From: Exiguobacterium aurantiacum DSM 6208
GTDB lineage: Bacteria; Bacillota; Bacilli; Exiguobacteriales; Exiguobacteriaceae
DNA length: 64,000 nt
Assembly: GCF_000702585.1 (NCBI RefSeq)
Contig: NZ_JNIQ01000001.1
Span: 2,547,001 to 2,611,000, forward strand
Reading direction: 5' to 3'
Both the position numbers and the translations under genes were made by a program. The notes under the pieces are model-generated. The model had not been told where the DNA came from and ran no database searches. It saw only the letters and a list, made by a program, of their open reading frames with translations. This document shows positions 8,370 to 15,928 of this stretch, one piece after another; position 1 is the first letter of the stretch; every line of letters begins with the position of its first letter.

Positions 8370-8648
8370 ATGGACCTCATGTGGATGTTGATTCTGTTCG
8401 GCTTGTTCATGCTTTCCATTTTGACCGTATTCATCAGTAGTGTGCTCAATGCGCTGTTTAGACAGCTTCATCCACTCGTCCACGTCGTCATCGTCGCCGC
8501 ACTCAGTTATGTTTTCTCGAACCTCTTCTATGACCAACATACATTTTGGCCAGTGGTCTTCGTCGTCACGATCAATTACGCGGCGCCACTTCTCGTCGTA
8601 ACGCTCTACAACAAGGGCGTGCGCTTTGAGCGCGAACGCCTGAAATGA
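8370..8648 (+). CDS. Small membrane protein, unknown
   Basis: A 92-residue protein with three hydrophobic segments (about 3-27, 34-50, 57-78) and a basic C-terminus (RFERERLK), consistent with the tail in the cytoplasm. The ATG follows AAGGCGGTGACGT. No domain is recognised. It ends just before a shared terminator. Confidence 0.7.
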   Translation: MDLMWMLILFGLFMLSILTVFISSVLNALFRQLHPLVHVVIVAALSYVFSNLFYDQHTFWPVVFVVTINYAAPLLVVTLYNKGVRFERERLK

Positions 8649-8651
8649 CGA

Positions 8652-8688
8652 AATGCCCCCTAGACTCCAATCGGATTCTAAGGGGCAT
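8652..8688. terminator. Bidirectional terminator
   Basis: AATGCCCC-CTAGA pairs with TTCTA-AGGGGCATT, flanked by A and T runs, between convergent genes ending at 8648 and 8692. Confidence 0.85.
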
Positions 8689-8691
8689 TTT

Positions 8692-9216
8692 TCATTTACC
8701 TTCATCAATCAACTGTTCAGCGAGCCGTTGGAACAAATGACTCATATGGACGGCCGAGGCGATGGCGAGCGACTGTTGGATGCCGTTCGTCTCGTTCGTC
8801 CGCACGTTGGCGAGAAGCGTCTCGGCCTGCGCCTCGAACGCCTGCATGTTTTGCACTTTCTGGACTTGATACGCGTCATAGAAGTCCTCGAGCGAGAATT
8901 CCTCGTCCGACTCGTTCAACGGCCGGAGCGTCTCTTTGATGTCATTGATTGAAAGTAACCCCTTCATCTCGTAGATCAAGCTGAGCAGCATCAAGTGCTC
9001 GTTCGTATACTTCTTGTTTTTGACAGGATGGAACAGCTTGCCTTTAGCATAGTTGTTGATCATCGTCTTCGTCAAAATCGTCTCGGTCTCGTCGCGCTTC
9101 ATCTTGCCGTAATGTTGCTCGAACAGTTGAATGACTTGGTCCATATATAAGTCGATCGTCGGGAGCACCTGCTTCGGCAGCGTCCCTTCCGTCTGGACGA
9201 TATCGGTCGGCTTCAT
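8692..9216 (-). CDS. DUF1836 protein (MerR-like HTH region)
   Basis: A 174-residue soluble protein matching the DUF1836 pattern: a helix-turn-helix-like block with TKTMINNYAKGKLFHPVKNKKYTNEHLMLL at about residues 49-78, and a mostly helical C-terminus. Family members are found across Bacillota and are thought to bind DNA, but their function is not known. It is a single gene, divergent from the hemolysin III gene. The start follows GGAGAGGTGATGTAG. Confidence 0.75.
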   Translation of the reverse strand: MKPTDIVQTEGTLPKQVLPTIDLYMDQVIQLFEQHYGKMKRDETETILTKTMINNYAKGKLFHPVKNKKYTNEHLMLLSLIYEMKGLLSINDIKETLRPLNESDEEFSLEDFYDAYQVQKVQNMQAFEAQAETLLANVRTNETNGIQQSLAIASAVHMSHLFQRLAEQLIDEGK

Positions 9217-9295
9217 CTACATCACCTCTCCTTTAGTATACGAATAAACCCGGTTTGTCGAAACAAAAACCTTGTTGTTTTCATGTGTTCAGCTT

Positions 9296-9322
9296 ATCAT
9301 GTAGTTATGAATACTACATGAT
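9296..9322. promoter_or_regulatory. Inverted repeat, likely operator of trhA
   Basis: A perfect ten-base inverted repeat ATCATGTAGT / ACTACATGAT with a seven-base spacer, 20 bp upstream of the hemolysin III start. A second, outer pair (CTTATCA at 9293 and TGATAAG at 9324) partly frames it. No T run follows, so it is not a terminator; a GntR-like dimer site is the most natural reading. Confidence 0.5.
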
Positions 9323-9341
9323 GTGATAAGGAGTGTTTTAC

Positions 9342-9986
9342 ATGAATTCGATTTTTCGGGAACCGATTAACGCATTGACCCATTTAGCTGGGGCCGTGCT
9401 CGCATTCGTCGCGTTGATTGCGATGACGGTGAAAGCATCGATGCTCGGGGAGCCGCTCGCTATTATGGCGGCGATTTTATTCGGCATCAGTCTCGTGTTT
9501 TTATACTTATCGTCCGGCCTTTACCACAGCATCATCGCCTCGCCGAACGTGATCGCTTTCTTCCGGAGAATCGATCATGCGATGATTTATGCGTTGATCG
9601 CCGGGACGTACGCACCGCTCACCTTGCTCGCGCTCGAAGGTCCGACGCGTTGGGTGTTGTTTGGCACGGTGCACGCCCTCGCCTTGTTCGGCATCATCTT
9701 CAAACTCGTCTGGTTCCACGCGCCGCGCTTCTTGTCGACGGCACTTTATATCGGGATGGGTTGGTTATCGGTGTTCTTCATCGGGCCGCTCCATAGCGTC
9801 ATCGGCGACGCCGGCATCTTCTGGTTGATCCTCGGTGGCGTCATGTATACGATTGGCGGCCTCATCTACGGATTCAAACCAAAGTTCGTCAACTGGCGCG
9901 GTTGGGGCTTCCACGAGGTGTTCCACTTGTTCATCTTGTTCGGCAGCTTCGCCCACTTCGTCTGCGTGTTCTGGTATGTCTTTTGA
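9342..9986 (+). CDS. trhA: Hemolysin III / PAQR family membrane protein (TrhA)
   Basis: A 214-residue seven-helix membrane protein. The PAQR hallmark residues are present: EPINALTHLAG at the start, SSGLYHS in segment 3, RRIDHAMIY before segment 4, and the C-terminal FHEVFHLFILFGSFAHF with the paired histidines of the metal site. Family members influence membrane fluidity and energetics; the old haemolysin name is historical. ATG 9342 is chosen because AAGGAG then lies nine bases upstream; a GTG at 9333 would touch the SD. Confidence 0.9.
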   Translation: MNSIFREPINALTHLAGAVLAFVALIAMTVKASMLGEPLAIMAAILFGISLVFLYLSSGLYHSIIASPNVIAFFRRIDHAMIYALIAGTYAPLTLLALEGPTRWVLFGTVHALALFGIIFKLVWFHAPRFLSTALYIGMGWLSVFFIGPLHSVIGDAGIFWLILGGVMYTIGGLIYGFKPKFVNWRGWGFHEVFHLFILFGSFAHFVCVFWYVF

Positions 9987-10010
9987 GCCCTCCTCGTGAG
10001 GGCTTTTTTT
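9987..10010 (+). terminator. Terminator of trhA
   Basis: GCCCTC, a five-base loop, GAGGGC and seven T, starting directly after the stop codon. Confidence 0.9.
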
Positions 10011-10044
10011 GTTGAGCAGTTTCGTTTACTTCGATTTCAAGACA

Positions 10045-10063
10045 TCCTACACTGACTGTAGGA
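10045..10063. promoter_or_regulatory. Inverted repeat overlapping the SD of the FrnE-like gene
   Basis: TCCTACA / TGTAGGA with a five-base loop. The right arm runs into the ribosome binding site AGGAGGG (10060-10066), so an RNA hairpin could cover the SD. Confidence 0.4.
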
Positions 10064-10073
10064 GGGATTGAAT

Positions 10074-10769
10074 ATGAAAATTGAAGTTTGGTCAGACTAC
10101 GTCTGCCCGTTCTGTTATATCGGCAAGCGCCGTTTAGAAGAAGCACTCGAACAGTTCCCGCACGCGGACAACGTCGAGGTGGAGTTCAAGAGCTTTGAGC
10201 TCGACCCGAACGCCCCGACGACGGATTCGTGCTCGATTTATGAAGTGCTCGCCAAGAAATACAGCATGCCGCTCGAGCAGGCGAAAACGACGACGGCGCA
10301 AGTCGCGGCCCAAGCTCGCACGGTCGGGCTTGATTACGATTTTGACAACATGGTCGTCACGGGCACGCTCGACTCACATCGGTTGACGCACTATGCGAAG
10401 ACGGTCGGCAAAGAGAAGGCATTGTCAGAAGCGCTCCTGAAGGCGTATTTCGTCGACGCGAAACATATCGGCGACCATGACGTCCTCGTCGAGATCGCGA
10501 CAAGTGTCGGACTCGATGCGGACGCCGTTAAAGACGTGCTCGCGTCAGACGTGTACACGGATGACGTGCGCGCTGAAGAGAAGCGCGCGAGCGATCTCGG
10601 TATCACTGGCGTCCCGTTCTTCGTCTTCGACAATAAATACGGCGTCTCTGGCGCGCAACCGACCGAGGCGTTCACACAAGTGCTCGAGAAGACGTGGGCC
10701 GAATCGGCACCGACGCTTCAAGTGATTTCGGGCGGTGCGACGTGCACGGACGACAACTGCGAGATTTGA
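10074..10769 (+). CDS. FrnE-like DsbA-family dithiol oxidoreductase
   Basis: A 231-residue cytoplasmic DsbA-fold protein without signal peptide. The active site is CPFC in SDYVCPFCYIGKRR (residues 11-14); the helical insert domain follows, and the cis-proline motif is GITGVPFFVFDNKY. The C-terminus ends CTDDNCEI, which gives a second CX4C pair. That pair is the feature described for Deinococcus FrnE, where both motifs take part in redox activity, so a general disulfide/stress role is inferred. ATG 10074 is chosen over an in-frame TTG at 10068 because AGGAGGG lies seven bases before it. Confidence 0.88.
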   Translation: MKIEVWSDYVCPFCYIGKRRLEEALEQFPHADNVEVEFKSFELDPNAPTTDSCSIYEVLAKKYSMPLEQAKTTTAQVAAQARTVGLDYDFDNMVVTGTLDSHRLTHYAKTVGKEKALSEALLKAYFVDAKHIGDHDVLVEIATSVGLDADAVKDVLASDVYTDDVRAEEKRASDLGITGVPFFVFDNKYGVSGAQPTEAFTQVLEKTWAESAPTLQVISGGATCTDDNCEI

Positions 10770-10786
10770 TATGAAACGAACAAAAG

Positions 10787-10822
10787 CAAAGCATTCGCCC
10801 ATATTTGGACGAATGCTTTTTA
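10787..10822 (+). terminator. Terminator of the FrnE-like gene
   Basis: AAGCATTCG and CGAATGCTT pair around a 12-base loop, followed by TTT. Confidence 0.75.
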
Positions 10823-10858
10823 GGGTTTTCTTAAAAAACCTTATGTATACGCAATGTT

Positions 10859-11128
10859 TTACTTGTAGATATCTCTACGATGACCGATTTCTAAAATGAG
10901 AATTGTGATTGTCTCGTCTTGAATATCTGCAATTAGACGATAATCACCAATGCGATACCGCCATTCGCCAGAGTGATTGGCAACTAACCCTTTCCCATGA
11001 CGGCGCGGATCATCTGTTCCGACCAAGTTTTTCTTGATCCAGGCCATGATGATCCGCGCCTGTTGGGGATCCATCTTTTTCAATGTTTTTTGAGCATTTC
11101 GTTCGAGTGCGACTTGATAAACTTTCAT
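10859..11128 (-). CDS. RelE/ParE-superfamily toxin
   Basis: An 89-residue small basic protein of the RelE type: KTLKKMDPQQARIIMAWIKKNL as the helical hairpin, then EWRYRIGDYRLIADI, which holds the conserved arginines and tyrosine of the mRNA-cleaving site, and the C-terminal strand ILILEIGHRRDIYK. It overlaps the antitoxin gene by four bases (ATGA), the usual antitoxin-first order. It probably cleaves mRNA on the ribosome, as RelE does, when the antitoxin is degraded. GC content is visibly lower than in the flanking genes, suggesting acquisition. Confidence 0.88.
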   Translation of the reverse strand: MKVYQVALERNAQKTLKKMDPQQARIIMAWIKKNLVGTDDPRRHGKGLVANHSGEWRYRIGDYRLIADIQDETITILILEIGHRRDIYK

Positions 11129-11349
11129 TTCAAGTTTAAATCCTTCATCATGTCGTCAAATGAAATTGCCTCAGAATGCTCTTGATGAGCCTTCATCGCT
11201 TCATGATACAATTTTAAATCGAGTTCATCCTCAATTCGTTCTAAAACAGCATCGCGGACGAGAGTGGAAAGGGTAAGATTCTTCGTTTTCGCATACTCTC
11301 TAATGAGACGAGCATCCTCTTCGTCGAGTCGAACAGATATTGTACTCAT
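11125..11349 (-). CDS. RelB-like / DUF6290 antitoxin
   Basis: A 74-residue partner. The N-terminal ribbon-helix-helix motif (MSTISVRLDEEDARLIREYAK, with NLTLSTLVRDAVLERIEDE as the helix pair) should bind DNA; the acidic C-terminal half (SEAISFDDMMKDLNLK) should wrap the toxin. It is transcribed first and overlaps the toxin by four bases. SD is AAGGAGGGCGATC. It probably represses its own promoter through the palindrome at 11363-11385. Confidence 0.85.
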   Translation of the reverse strand: MSTISVRLDEEDARLIREYAKTKNLTLSTLVRDAVLERIEDELDLKLYHEAMKAHQEHSEAISFDDMMKDLNLK

Positions 11350-11362
11350 ATGATCGCCCTCC

Positions 11363-11385
11363 TTTGTAATACATTGTATTACAAA
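11363..11385. promoter_or_regulatory. Palindromic operator of the toxin-antitoxin operon
   Basis: A perfect inverted repeat with arms TTTGTAATAC and GTATTACAAA and a three-base centre, directly upstream of the antitoxin SD. On the minus strand the centre contains TACAAT, a good -10, so repressor binding would block the promoter. Confidence 0.65.
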
Positions 11386-11400
11386 AATACATATTTGTAT

Positions 11401-11424
11401 AGCCGAATCCTCGGCTTCTTTTTT
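11401..11424 (+). terminator. Terminator-like hairpin upstream of the MFS gene
   Basis: AGCCGA-ATCC-TCGGCT followed by TCTTTTTT on the plus strand. No plus-strand gene lies between it and the terminator at 10787-10822, and it is 66 bp before the MFS start, so it is either an attenuator or a shield against antisense transcription. Confidence 0.55.
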
Positions 11425-11456
11425 GTAGCTTTCTGAATCGTTCTGAAGGATAATTA

Positions 11457-11470
11457 TTATTAGCTAATAA
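11457..11470. promoter_or_regulatory. 14-bp palindrome upstream of the MFS gene
   Basis: TTATTAGCTAATAA is a perfect palindrome 19 bp before the MFS start. Its TTAG/CTAA halves resemble MarR-family sites. No MarR gene is near. Confidence 0.35.
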
Positions 11471-11489
11471 GAATCGAGGACTTATCCAT

Positions 11490-12704
11490 ATGTGGAAAAA
11501 TCGCAACGTCTGGATCATCTTGACCGGGGAGTTCGTGGCCGGTCTCGGGCTTTGGCTCGGCATCATCGGCAACTTGGAGTTCATGCAGGAGAAAGTGCCG
11601 TCTGACTTCGTCAAGGCACTCATCTTAGCCGGTGGATTGCTCGCCGGGGTCGCCATCGGGCCGCTCGCGGGTCGACTCACCGATCAAGGCTCGAAAAAGA
11701 AAATCATGCTCATCTCAAGCATCGTCCGGGCGCTCAGCGTCCTGTTCATGTTCGTCGCCATCGAGACGGGCAGCGTCCTCTGGATGGTCGTCTTCCTCGT
11801 CTTCCTACAAGGGTCGGCCGCGTTCTACTTTCCGGCGCTCCAGGCGGCCATCCCCCTCATCGTCAAAGAACGGGAACTGCTCGCCTTGAACGGCATCCAT
11901 ATGAACGTGTCGACGTTGTCGCGCGTCATCGGGACGGCCATCGCCGGCATTTTGCTCACGCTCATCTCGCTTCGGGACGTCTACGCGCTCTCGCTCGTCG
12001 CCTATTTGCTCCTCGCTGTGGCGACATGGTTCCTGAAGATCGACGAGACGGCCGTACCGTCCGCGAAGAAAGTCGACAAGTCGTCCGGCGGCTTCAAGGA
12101 CGTCTTCCCGATCATCAAGTCGATCCCGGTCATCTTCATGACGCTCGTCATGACACTCATCCCGCTCCTCTTTATCGGCGGGTTCAACTTGCTCGTCATC
12201 AACATTAGCGAGCTGCAAGATTCGACGGCGATCAAAGGCTGGATTTATACAGCGGAAGGGATTGCCTTCATGATCGGCGCGTTCGTCATCAAACGGATCG
12301 GCGAGAAGTTCTCCGTCTTCTCGATTCTGTTCACGTTCTCGTTCTTGATCGGCGTCGCCCAGCTCATGCTCTACTTCGCTGACATTCCGGCCGTCTCGAT
12401 CGCGGCGTTCGTCTTGTTCGGCTTCTCGGTCGGCTGTTTCTTCCCGACCGCGGTGACGATTTTCCAAACACGGATGCCGAAGGACTATCACGGCCGCTTC
12501 TTCTCGTTCCGGAACATGCTCGACCGGATCGTCTTCCAAGTCGTCCTGCTCGTCACGGGCTTCTTCCTCGACTTGATCGGTTTACAACTCATGGTCATCT
12601 TGTTCGGGATCAGCTCCATCCTCATGACGGGGGCGTTCCTCGTCTATACGCGGAAACATGAACTGCATATCGAGAAAGAGGAGGCCGAACGCCTCTCTTC
12701 CTAA
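11490..12704 (+). CDS. MFS transporter (drug-efflux-like)
   Basis: A 404-residue major facilitator with 12 hydrophobic segments. The loop 2-3 motif is present as GPLAGRLTDQGSKKK, and a large cytoplasmic loop (KIDETAVPSAKKVDKSSGG) lies between the two halves. Overall it resembles the macrolide-efflux-like (MefA/YfmO-type) exporters of Bacillota; the substrate is unknown. SD is GAGGA, nine bases before the ATG. It is a single gene sharing a terminator with the convergent hydrolase gene. Confidence 0.85.
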   Translation: MWKNRNVWIILTGEFVAGLGLWLGIIGNLEFMQEKVPSDFVKALILAGGLLAGVAIGPLAGRLTDQGSKKKIMLISSIVRALSVLFMFVAIETGSVLWMVVFLVFLQGSAAFYFPALQAAIPLIVKERELLALNGIHMNVSTLSRVIGTAIAGILLTLISLRDVYALSLVAYLLLAVATWFLKIDETAVPSAKKVDKSSGGFKDVFPIIKSIPVIFMTLVMTLIPLLFIGGFNLLVINISELQDSTAIKGWIYTAEGIAFMIGAFVIKRIGEKFSVFSILFTFSFLIGVAQLMLYFADIPAVSIAAFVLFGFSVGCFFPTAVTIFQTRMPKDYHGRFFSFRNMLDRIVFQVVLLVTGFFLDLIGLQLMVILFGISSILMTGAFLVYTRKHELHIEKEEAERLSS

Positions 12705-12706
12705 AG

Positions 12707-12737
12707 ACAAGCGGTGACCGAATCGGTCACCGCTTGT
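12707..12737. terminator. Bidirectional terminator overlapping a gene end
   Basis: A 14-base perfect stem ACAAGCGGTGACCG / CGGTCACCGCTTGT. The stop codon of the minus-strand hydrolase (12727-12729) lies within the right arm. Confidence 0.9.
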
Positions 12738-13839
12738 TCGCGTCTTCCATGTCACGCCACCACGTTTTCGTGTCGTTCCGTCCGTCGAGCGTGATGCGTT
12801 CGCCGATCACCGGCGTCAAGACGTCGTCTTTCGGTAAAAGCGTGACCATCTGTTCGGCCGGGTCGAACCAATCATGGAACGACAAGGTGAACGCGCCCCA
12901 GTGAATCGGGAGCACTTTGTCGGCCCGTACGTCATGAAACGCCTGCGCCGTCTCATGCGGCTGCATGTGCACGTCCGGCCAGCGTTCATCGTATTGGCCA
13001 CACTCGAGCGCCGCGAAATCGAACGGGCCATAAGTGTCACCGATCTCTTTGAAATGCGGGCCATAGCCACCGTCCCCGCTGAAGAACAGACGATCCGTCT
13101 CGCCGATGACGACCCACGACGCCCAAAGCGTCGCATTCCGGTCCGTGAGCGAGCGTCCTGAGAAGTGACGGGCCGGTGTACAGACGAACGTCCATGACCC
13201 GAACGTATACGTGTCGCCCCAATCACGTTCGACGATGCGTTCGGCCCCGATGCCCCACCGTTTCAAGTGACTGCCGACGCCGAGTGGGACGATGAACGTC
13301 GCGACCCGGTCTTCAATCGCTTGAATCGATGCATAGTCCAAATGGTCGTAATGGTCGTGCGTGAGCAAGACGACGTCAATCTCCGGTAAGTCATCGAGTT
13401 CGAACGGCAAGTCTTCACTGAACCGTTCATTCTTCGCGAACGGGAGCGGTGACGGGCTGCGGCCGAACATCGGGTCGACGAGCATCGTCTTTCCGTCCAT
13501 TTGAACGAGCAGTGCCGAATGGCCGAGCCAGTAGACGCGCGTGAAGCTCGACCCGAGTTTCTCCGTGAAATCGATCGGCACGACCGGGAGCGGCTCGCTC
13601 GGTTTCCGCCGCGAGTTCACGTTCACATAGTCTCGTGTCATCGAGATCATGTCATCTGATGAGAATCGCATCGGCGTATCGAGCAAGTTACGGAACTTGC
13701 CGTTCACCAAATGCGGCGACTCGAGCGCCTTCGGCTTACGTCCGAGCGGTTTATACTGCGTGAGCACGGTACCGGTCACGGCGGCCATGCCAATCAATGA
13801 AAACAATAGCGTCTTTTTCACGTTCATCCTCTTCCCCAT
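12727..13839 (-). CDS. UlaG-like MBL-fold hydrolase with N-terminal anchor (NAPE-PLD-like)
   Basis: Up to 370 residues. A hydrophobic segment (about 9-27) anchors the protein. The MBL core starts VYWLGHSALLVQMDGKTMLVDPMF, the metal motif is LTHDHYDHLDY, with further ligands in ARHFSGR, FSGDGGYG and LPIHWGAF. The length and the N-terminal extension fit the NAPE-phospholipase D-like branch. The start is uncertain: the ATG at 13839 has no SD, ATG 13827 touches one, and GTG 13821 (M-KKTLLFSLIGM) has GAAGAGG six bases upstream and is the best supported by spacing. It is paralogous to 6460-7371. Confidence 0.85.
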   Translation of the reverse strand: MGKRMNVKKTLLFSLIGMAAVTGTVLTQYKPLGRKPKALESPHLVNGKFRNLLDTPMRFSSDDMISMTRDYVNVNSRRKPSEPLPVVPIDFTEKLGSSFTRVYWLGHSALLVQMDGKTMLVDPMFGRSPSPLPFAKNERFSEDLPFELDDLPEIDVVLLTHDHYDHLDYASIQAIEDRVATFIVPLGVGSHLKRWGIGAERIVERDWGDTYTFGSWTFVCTPARHFSGRSLTDRNATLWASWVVIGETDRLFFSGDGGYGPHFKEIGDTYGPFDFAALECGQYDERWPDVHMQPHETAQAFHDVRADKVLPIHWGAFTLSFHDWFDPAEQMVTLLPKDDVLTPVIGERITLDGRNDTKTWWRDMEDANKR

Positions 13840-13919
13840 ATGATAATGTTTGTCTCATTATACGATGAAGTAGCGGAATGCGCATGATTCTTCCTTTACC
13901 GAACGTGTTGAATCTTCGC

Positions 13920-14480
13920 TTACGCCGTCTTTCGTTTATATGAATTCGCTTGGCTCCTGTTTGAGATCAAAGAGCCTATCCACAGTCCGAACCAACCACC
14001 TAAGGAATTCAACAGAAGATCATCGACATTGAATCCTCGATCTATGAAACCGAACTTTGTTAAGACAAGTTGAGTCAGTTCAATGACGACCGTTGTCAGA
14101 ATGACAAGCACGAGTCCCCGTCTAGGTCGAAGTTTATAAAGTGAGGTGAGATATATTCCAAGCGGAATCAGTAACAGAAAGTTGTACGTAGTCAACTTGA
14201 CCGAGTTCCAAAAGAACCACGACCCGCGCATACTGACCATGTACCAATCGTACACAAATCGGAACGGGACGAGTTGAACGCGATCAATCATCAGCGTTTG
14301 TGCCGGAAATTGAAGATAACCGATGGTGAGGTGAACGACTACAATCATATAGACGATCGAACTATGAATGAATGCGCGACGCCATAGGTTTGTAAATCGA
14401 TGTTTGTACAGATCGATGAGAAAATAGATTCCCCATCCGATTATGCCGATGAGCGTGAAGACTGGTATGGCGATATACAT
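13920..14480 (-). CDS. VanZ-family membrane protein
   Basis: A 186-residue membrane protein with five hydrophobic segments. The VanZ signature is visible: VPFRFVYDW near residue 72, NFLLLIPLGIYL, and VIELTQLVL...FNVDDLLLNSLGGWFGLWIG at the C-terminus. VanZ-like proteins are linked to low-level teicoplanin resistance, but most are of unknown function. Its AT-richer sequence differs from the neighbours. The ISL3 element at 14562 is inserted 81 bp upstream of its start, so its promoter region may be altered. Confidence 0.8.
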   Translation of the reverse strand: MYIAIPVFTLIGIIGWGIYFLIDLYKHRFTNLWRRAFIHSSIVYMIVVVHLTIGYLQFPAQTLMIDRVQLVPFRFVYDWYMVSMRGSWFFWNSVKLTTYNFLLLIPLGIYLTSLYKLRPRRGLVLVILTTVVIELTQLVLTKFGFIDRGFNVDDLLLNSLGGWFGLWIGSLISNRSQANSYKRKTA

Positions 14481-14553
14481 TGTTTGTTCTCCATTCTAAT
14501 TTTCAATTGGTAATAAGATGAAAAAAGTTAATTACTTTTATTACTATAATAGT

Positions 14554-14561
14554 TTTAAACT
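14554..14561. repeat. Left 8-bp target duplication of the ISL3 element
   Basis: TTTAAACT here is repeated exactly at 15872-15879, after the other end. Confidence 0.9.
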
Positions 14562-14626
14562 GGCTCATCACCATAAGGTGTGGTTGACACATAAAATCCA
14601 TCGGATTTTGAATTGAACATAGAAAA

Positions 14627-14688
14627 AAAGCGAAAACCCCGGTATCGTAATTGTTGCTTAGACAAACCACGATTGGAGTTTTCGCTTT
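14627..14688 (+). promoter_or_regulatory. Inverted repeat that can hide the ISL3 transposase start
   Basis: AAAGCGAAAAC (14627-14637) is the exact complement of GTTTTCGCTTT (14678-14688), with an inner ATCGT/ACGAT pair. The right arm includes the last base of the SD and the first two bases of the TTG start. Confidence 0.6.
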
Positions 14689-15865
14689 GTCCCAACAGTT
14701 TATCAAATTACTTCTTCCACTTCCAGCCCTTTTTCAGATCCAAATGTCGTCAGACGAAGAACCAAACGTTTTTCCGGTCATCCCGGGTCGACATGACATC
14801 CCTTGTCCGCTTTGCCAGAGAAAGACCATCCAGCATTCGAAAAAGCGGCGTCGCTTTCGACACGGTCATGCGTGGAACGTCGGTGTACTCTGGATCGAAC
14901 TGGATGTCCCACGTCAAAGATGCACCTCTTGTGATTTGACGTTCGTGTATGACTACGGTCTCGGGCTCGTCCGCACTTCCACCGAGGTTTTCCGGAAAGG
15001 CATCGCAAAACGTTGCCACGGACGGACGATCTCAGATGTCGCACGCGAGTACGGCCTCCCTTATACGACGGTGGAGCGCTGGTTCTATCAGTACGCTTCA
15101 GTGGAGACGATGGAGCGTGCAACGCATGTCCTGGTCGACGAGTTCGCCACGAGAAAGGGGCACCACTATGCGACGATTGTCCTCGATGCCAAGAGTGGAC
15201 AGCTTCTGTCCATTGTCCCGGGCCGGGACGTGGCAGCCATCACGGCAGCACTTCAAGACATATCCGGGGATATCCGTTCTGTCGTCAGTGATTTTGCACC
15301 GGCGATGGCGAAGGCCATCAACCATGTCTTCCCGGAGGTAGAACATGTGCTGGACCGGTTCCACCTCGTCCAGTTCTTCACGGACGCTCTTCGCCGACGG
15401 CGTCGTTTTTTGAACGAGGCAAGACGCCATCACCACGTTCGCGTGATCGATCGTTCGCTCGCGCGTCGCCCGGAAACGCTGACTGGGGAAGACCGGGAGG
15501 TCGCCCGTTCCTGTATTCAGGAAGATCCATTCATTCGGAACCTCTATCAAGGGCTCCAGCATATCCGGTATGTGCTGAAGGCGACGTGCGAGATACAGGC
15601 GCAACGGCGGCTGACGGACTGGTTGGACCGTTATCAGTTCCATCCGTGCGGGCCCTTAGCGAAGATCGCGAAAGCGATCCGGGTCCGAGAGCAAGCAATG
15701 CGCCAGACCATCGTGTCAAGGTTGTCGAACGGGAAGATGGAAGGGACGAACAACAAGATCAAGCTCATCAAACGCCGTGGTTATGGCTATCGAAACCTCG
15801 AACGATTCTTTTTAAGATTGCGCCTCGAGATCGGTCGTCAAAATAGCAACCACGAGTTATGGTGA
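14687..15865 (+). CDS. ISL3-family transposase
   Basis: A 392-residue transposase. The N-terminal zinc-ribbon (CPLCQRK ... CTSC) is followed by a helix-turn-helix (TISDVAREYGLPYTTVERW) and the DDE domain: first Asp in LVDEFATRKG, second in VVSDFAPAM, Glu in KMEGTNNKIKLIKRRGYGYRN. The TTG start at 14687 (LSQQFIKLLL) is chosen because GGAG lies eight bases before it; an upstream ATG at 14651 has no SD. The frame is intact. Confidence 0.93.
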   Translation: MSQQFIKLLLPLPALFQIQMSSDEEPNVFPVIPGRHDIPCPLCQRKTIQHSKKRRRFRHGHAWNVGVLWIELDVPRQRCTSCDLTFVYDYGLGLVRTSTEVFRKGIAKRCHGRTISDVAREYGLPYTTVERWFYQYASVETMERATHVLVDEFATRKGHHYATIVLDAKSGQLLSIVPGRDVAAITAALQDISGDIRSVVSDFAPAMAKAINHVFPEVEHVLDRFHLVQFFTDALRRRRRFLNEARRHHHVRVIDRSLARRPETLTGEDREVARSCIQEDPFIRNLYQGLQHIRYVLKATCEIQAQRRLTDWLDRYQFHPCGPLAKIAKAIRVREQAMRQTIVSRLSNGKMEGTNNKIKLIKRRGYGYRNLERFFLRLRLEIGRQNSNHELW

Positions 15866-15871
15866 TGAGCC

Positions 15872-15879
15872 TTTAAACT
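15872..15879. repeat. Right 8-bp target duplication of the ISL3 element
   Basis: TTTAAACT, an identical copy of 14554-14561. Confidence 0.9.
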
Positions 15880-15898
15880 TACAATTCAATCGGACATC

Positions 15899-15928
15899 CA
15901 AAAAAATCCTGATGCTCATGCATCAGGA
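15899..15928 (-). terminator. Terminator of the bdbD-bdbC-sco operon
   Basis: On the minus strand TCCTGATGC / GCATCAGGA with a four-base loop, followed by seven T. Confidence 0.88.

Larger units (their letters stand above)
14562..15871 (+). mobile_element. ISL3-family insertion sequence, 1310 bp, intact
   Basis: The ends are inverted repeats: GGCTCATCACCATAA at 14562-14576 matches the reverse complement of the right end exactly for 15 bases and continues imperfectly to TGGTTG. Eight-base target duplications (TTTAAACT) flank it, the usual size for ISL3. One transposase gene fills the element. It sits in an AT-rich intergenic stretch between the VanZ and Sco genes. Exact flanking repeats and an open transposase frame suggest recent insertion. 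Confidence 0.95.
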
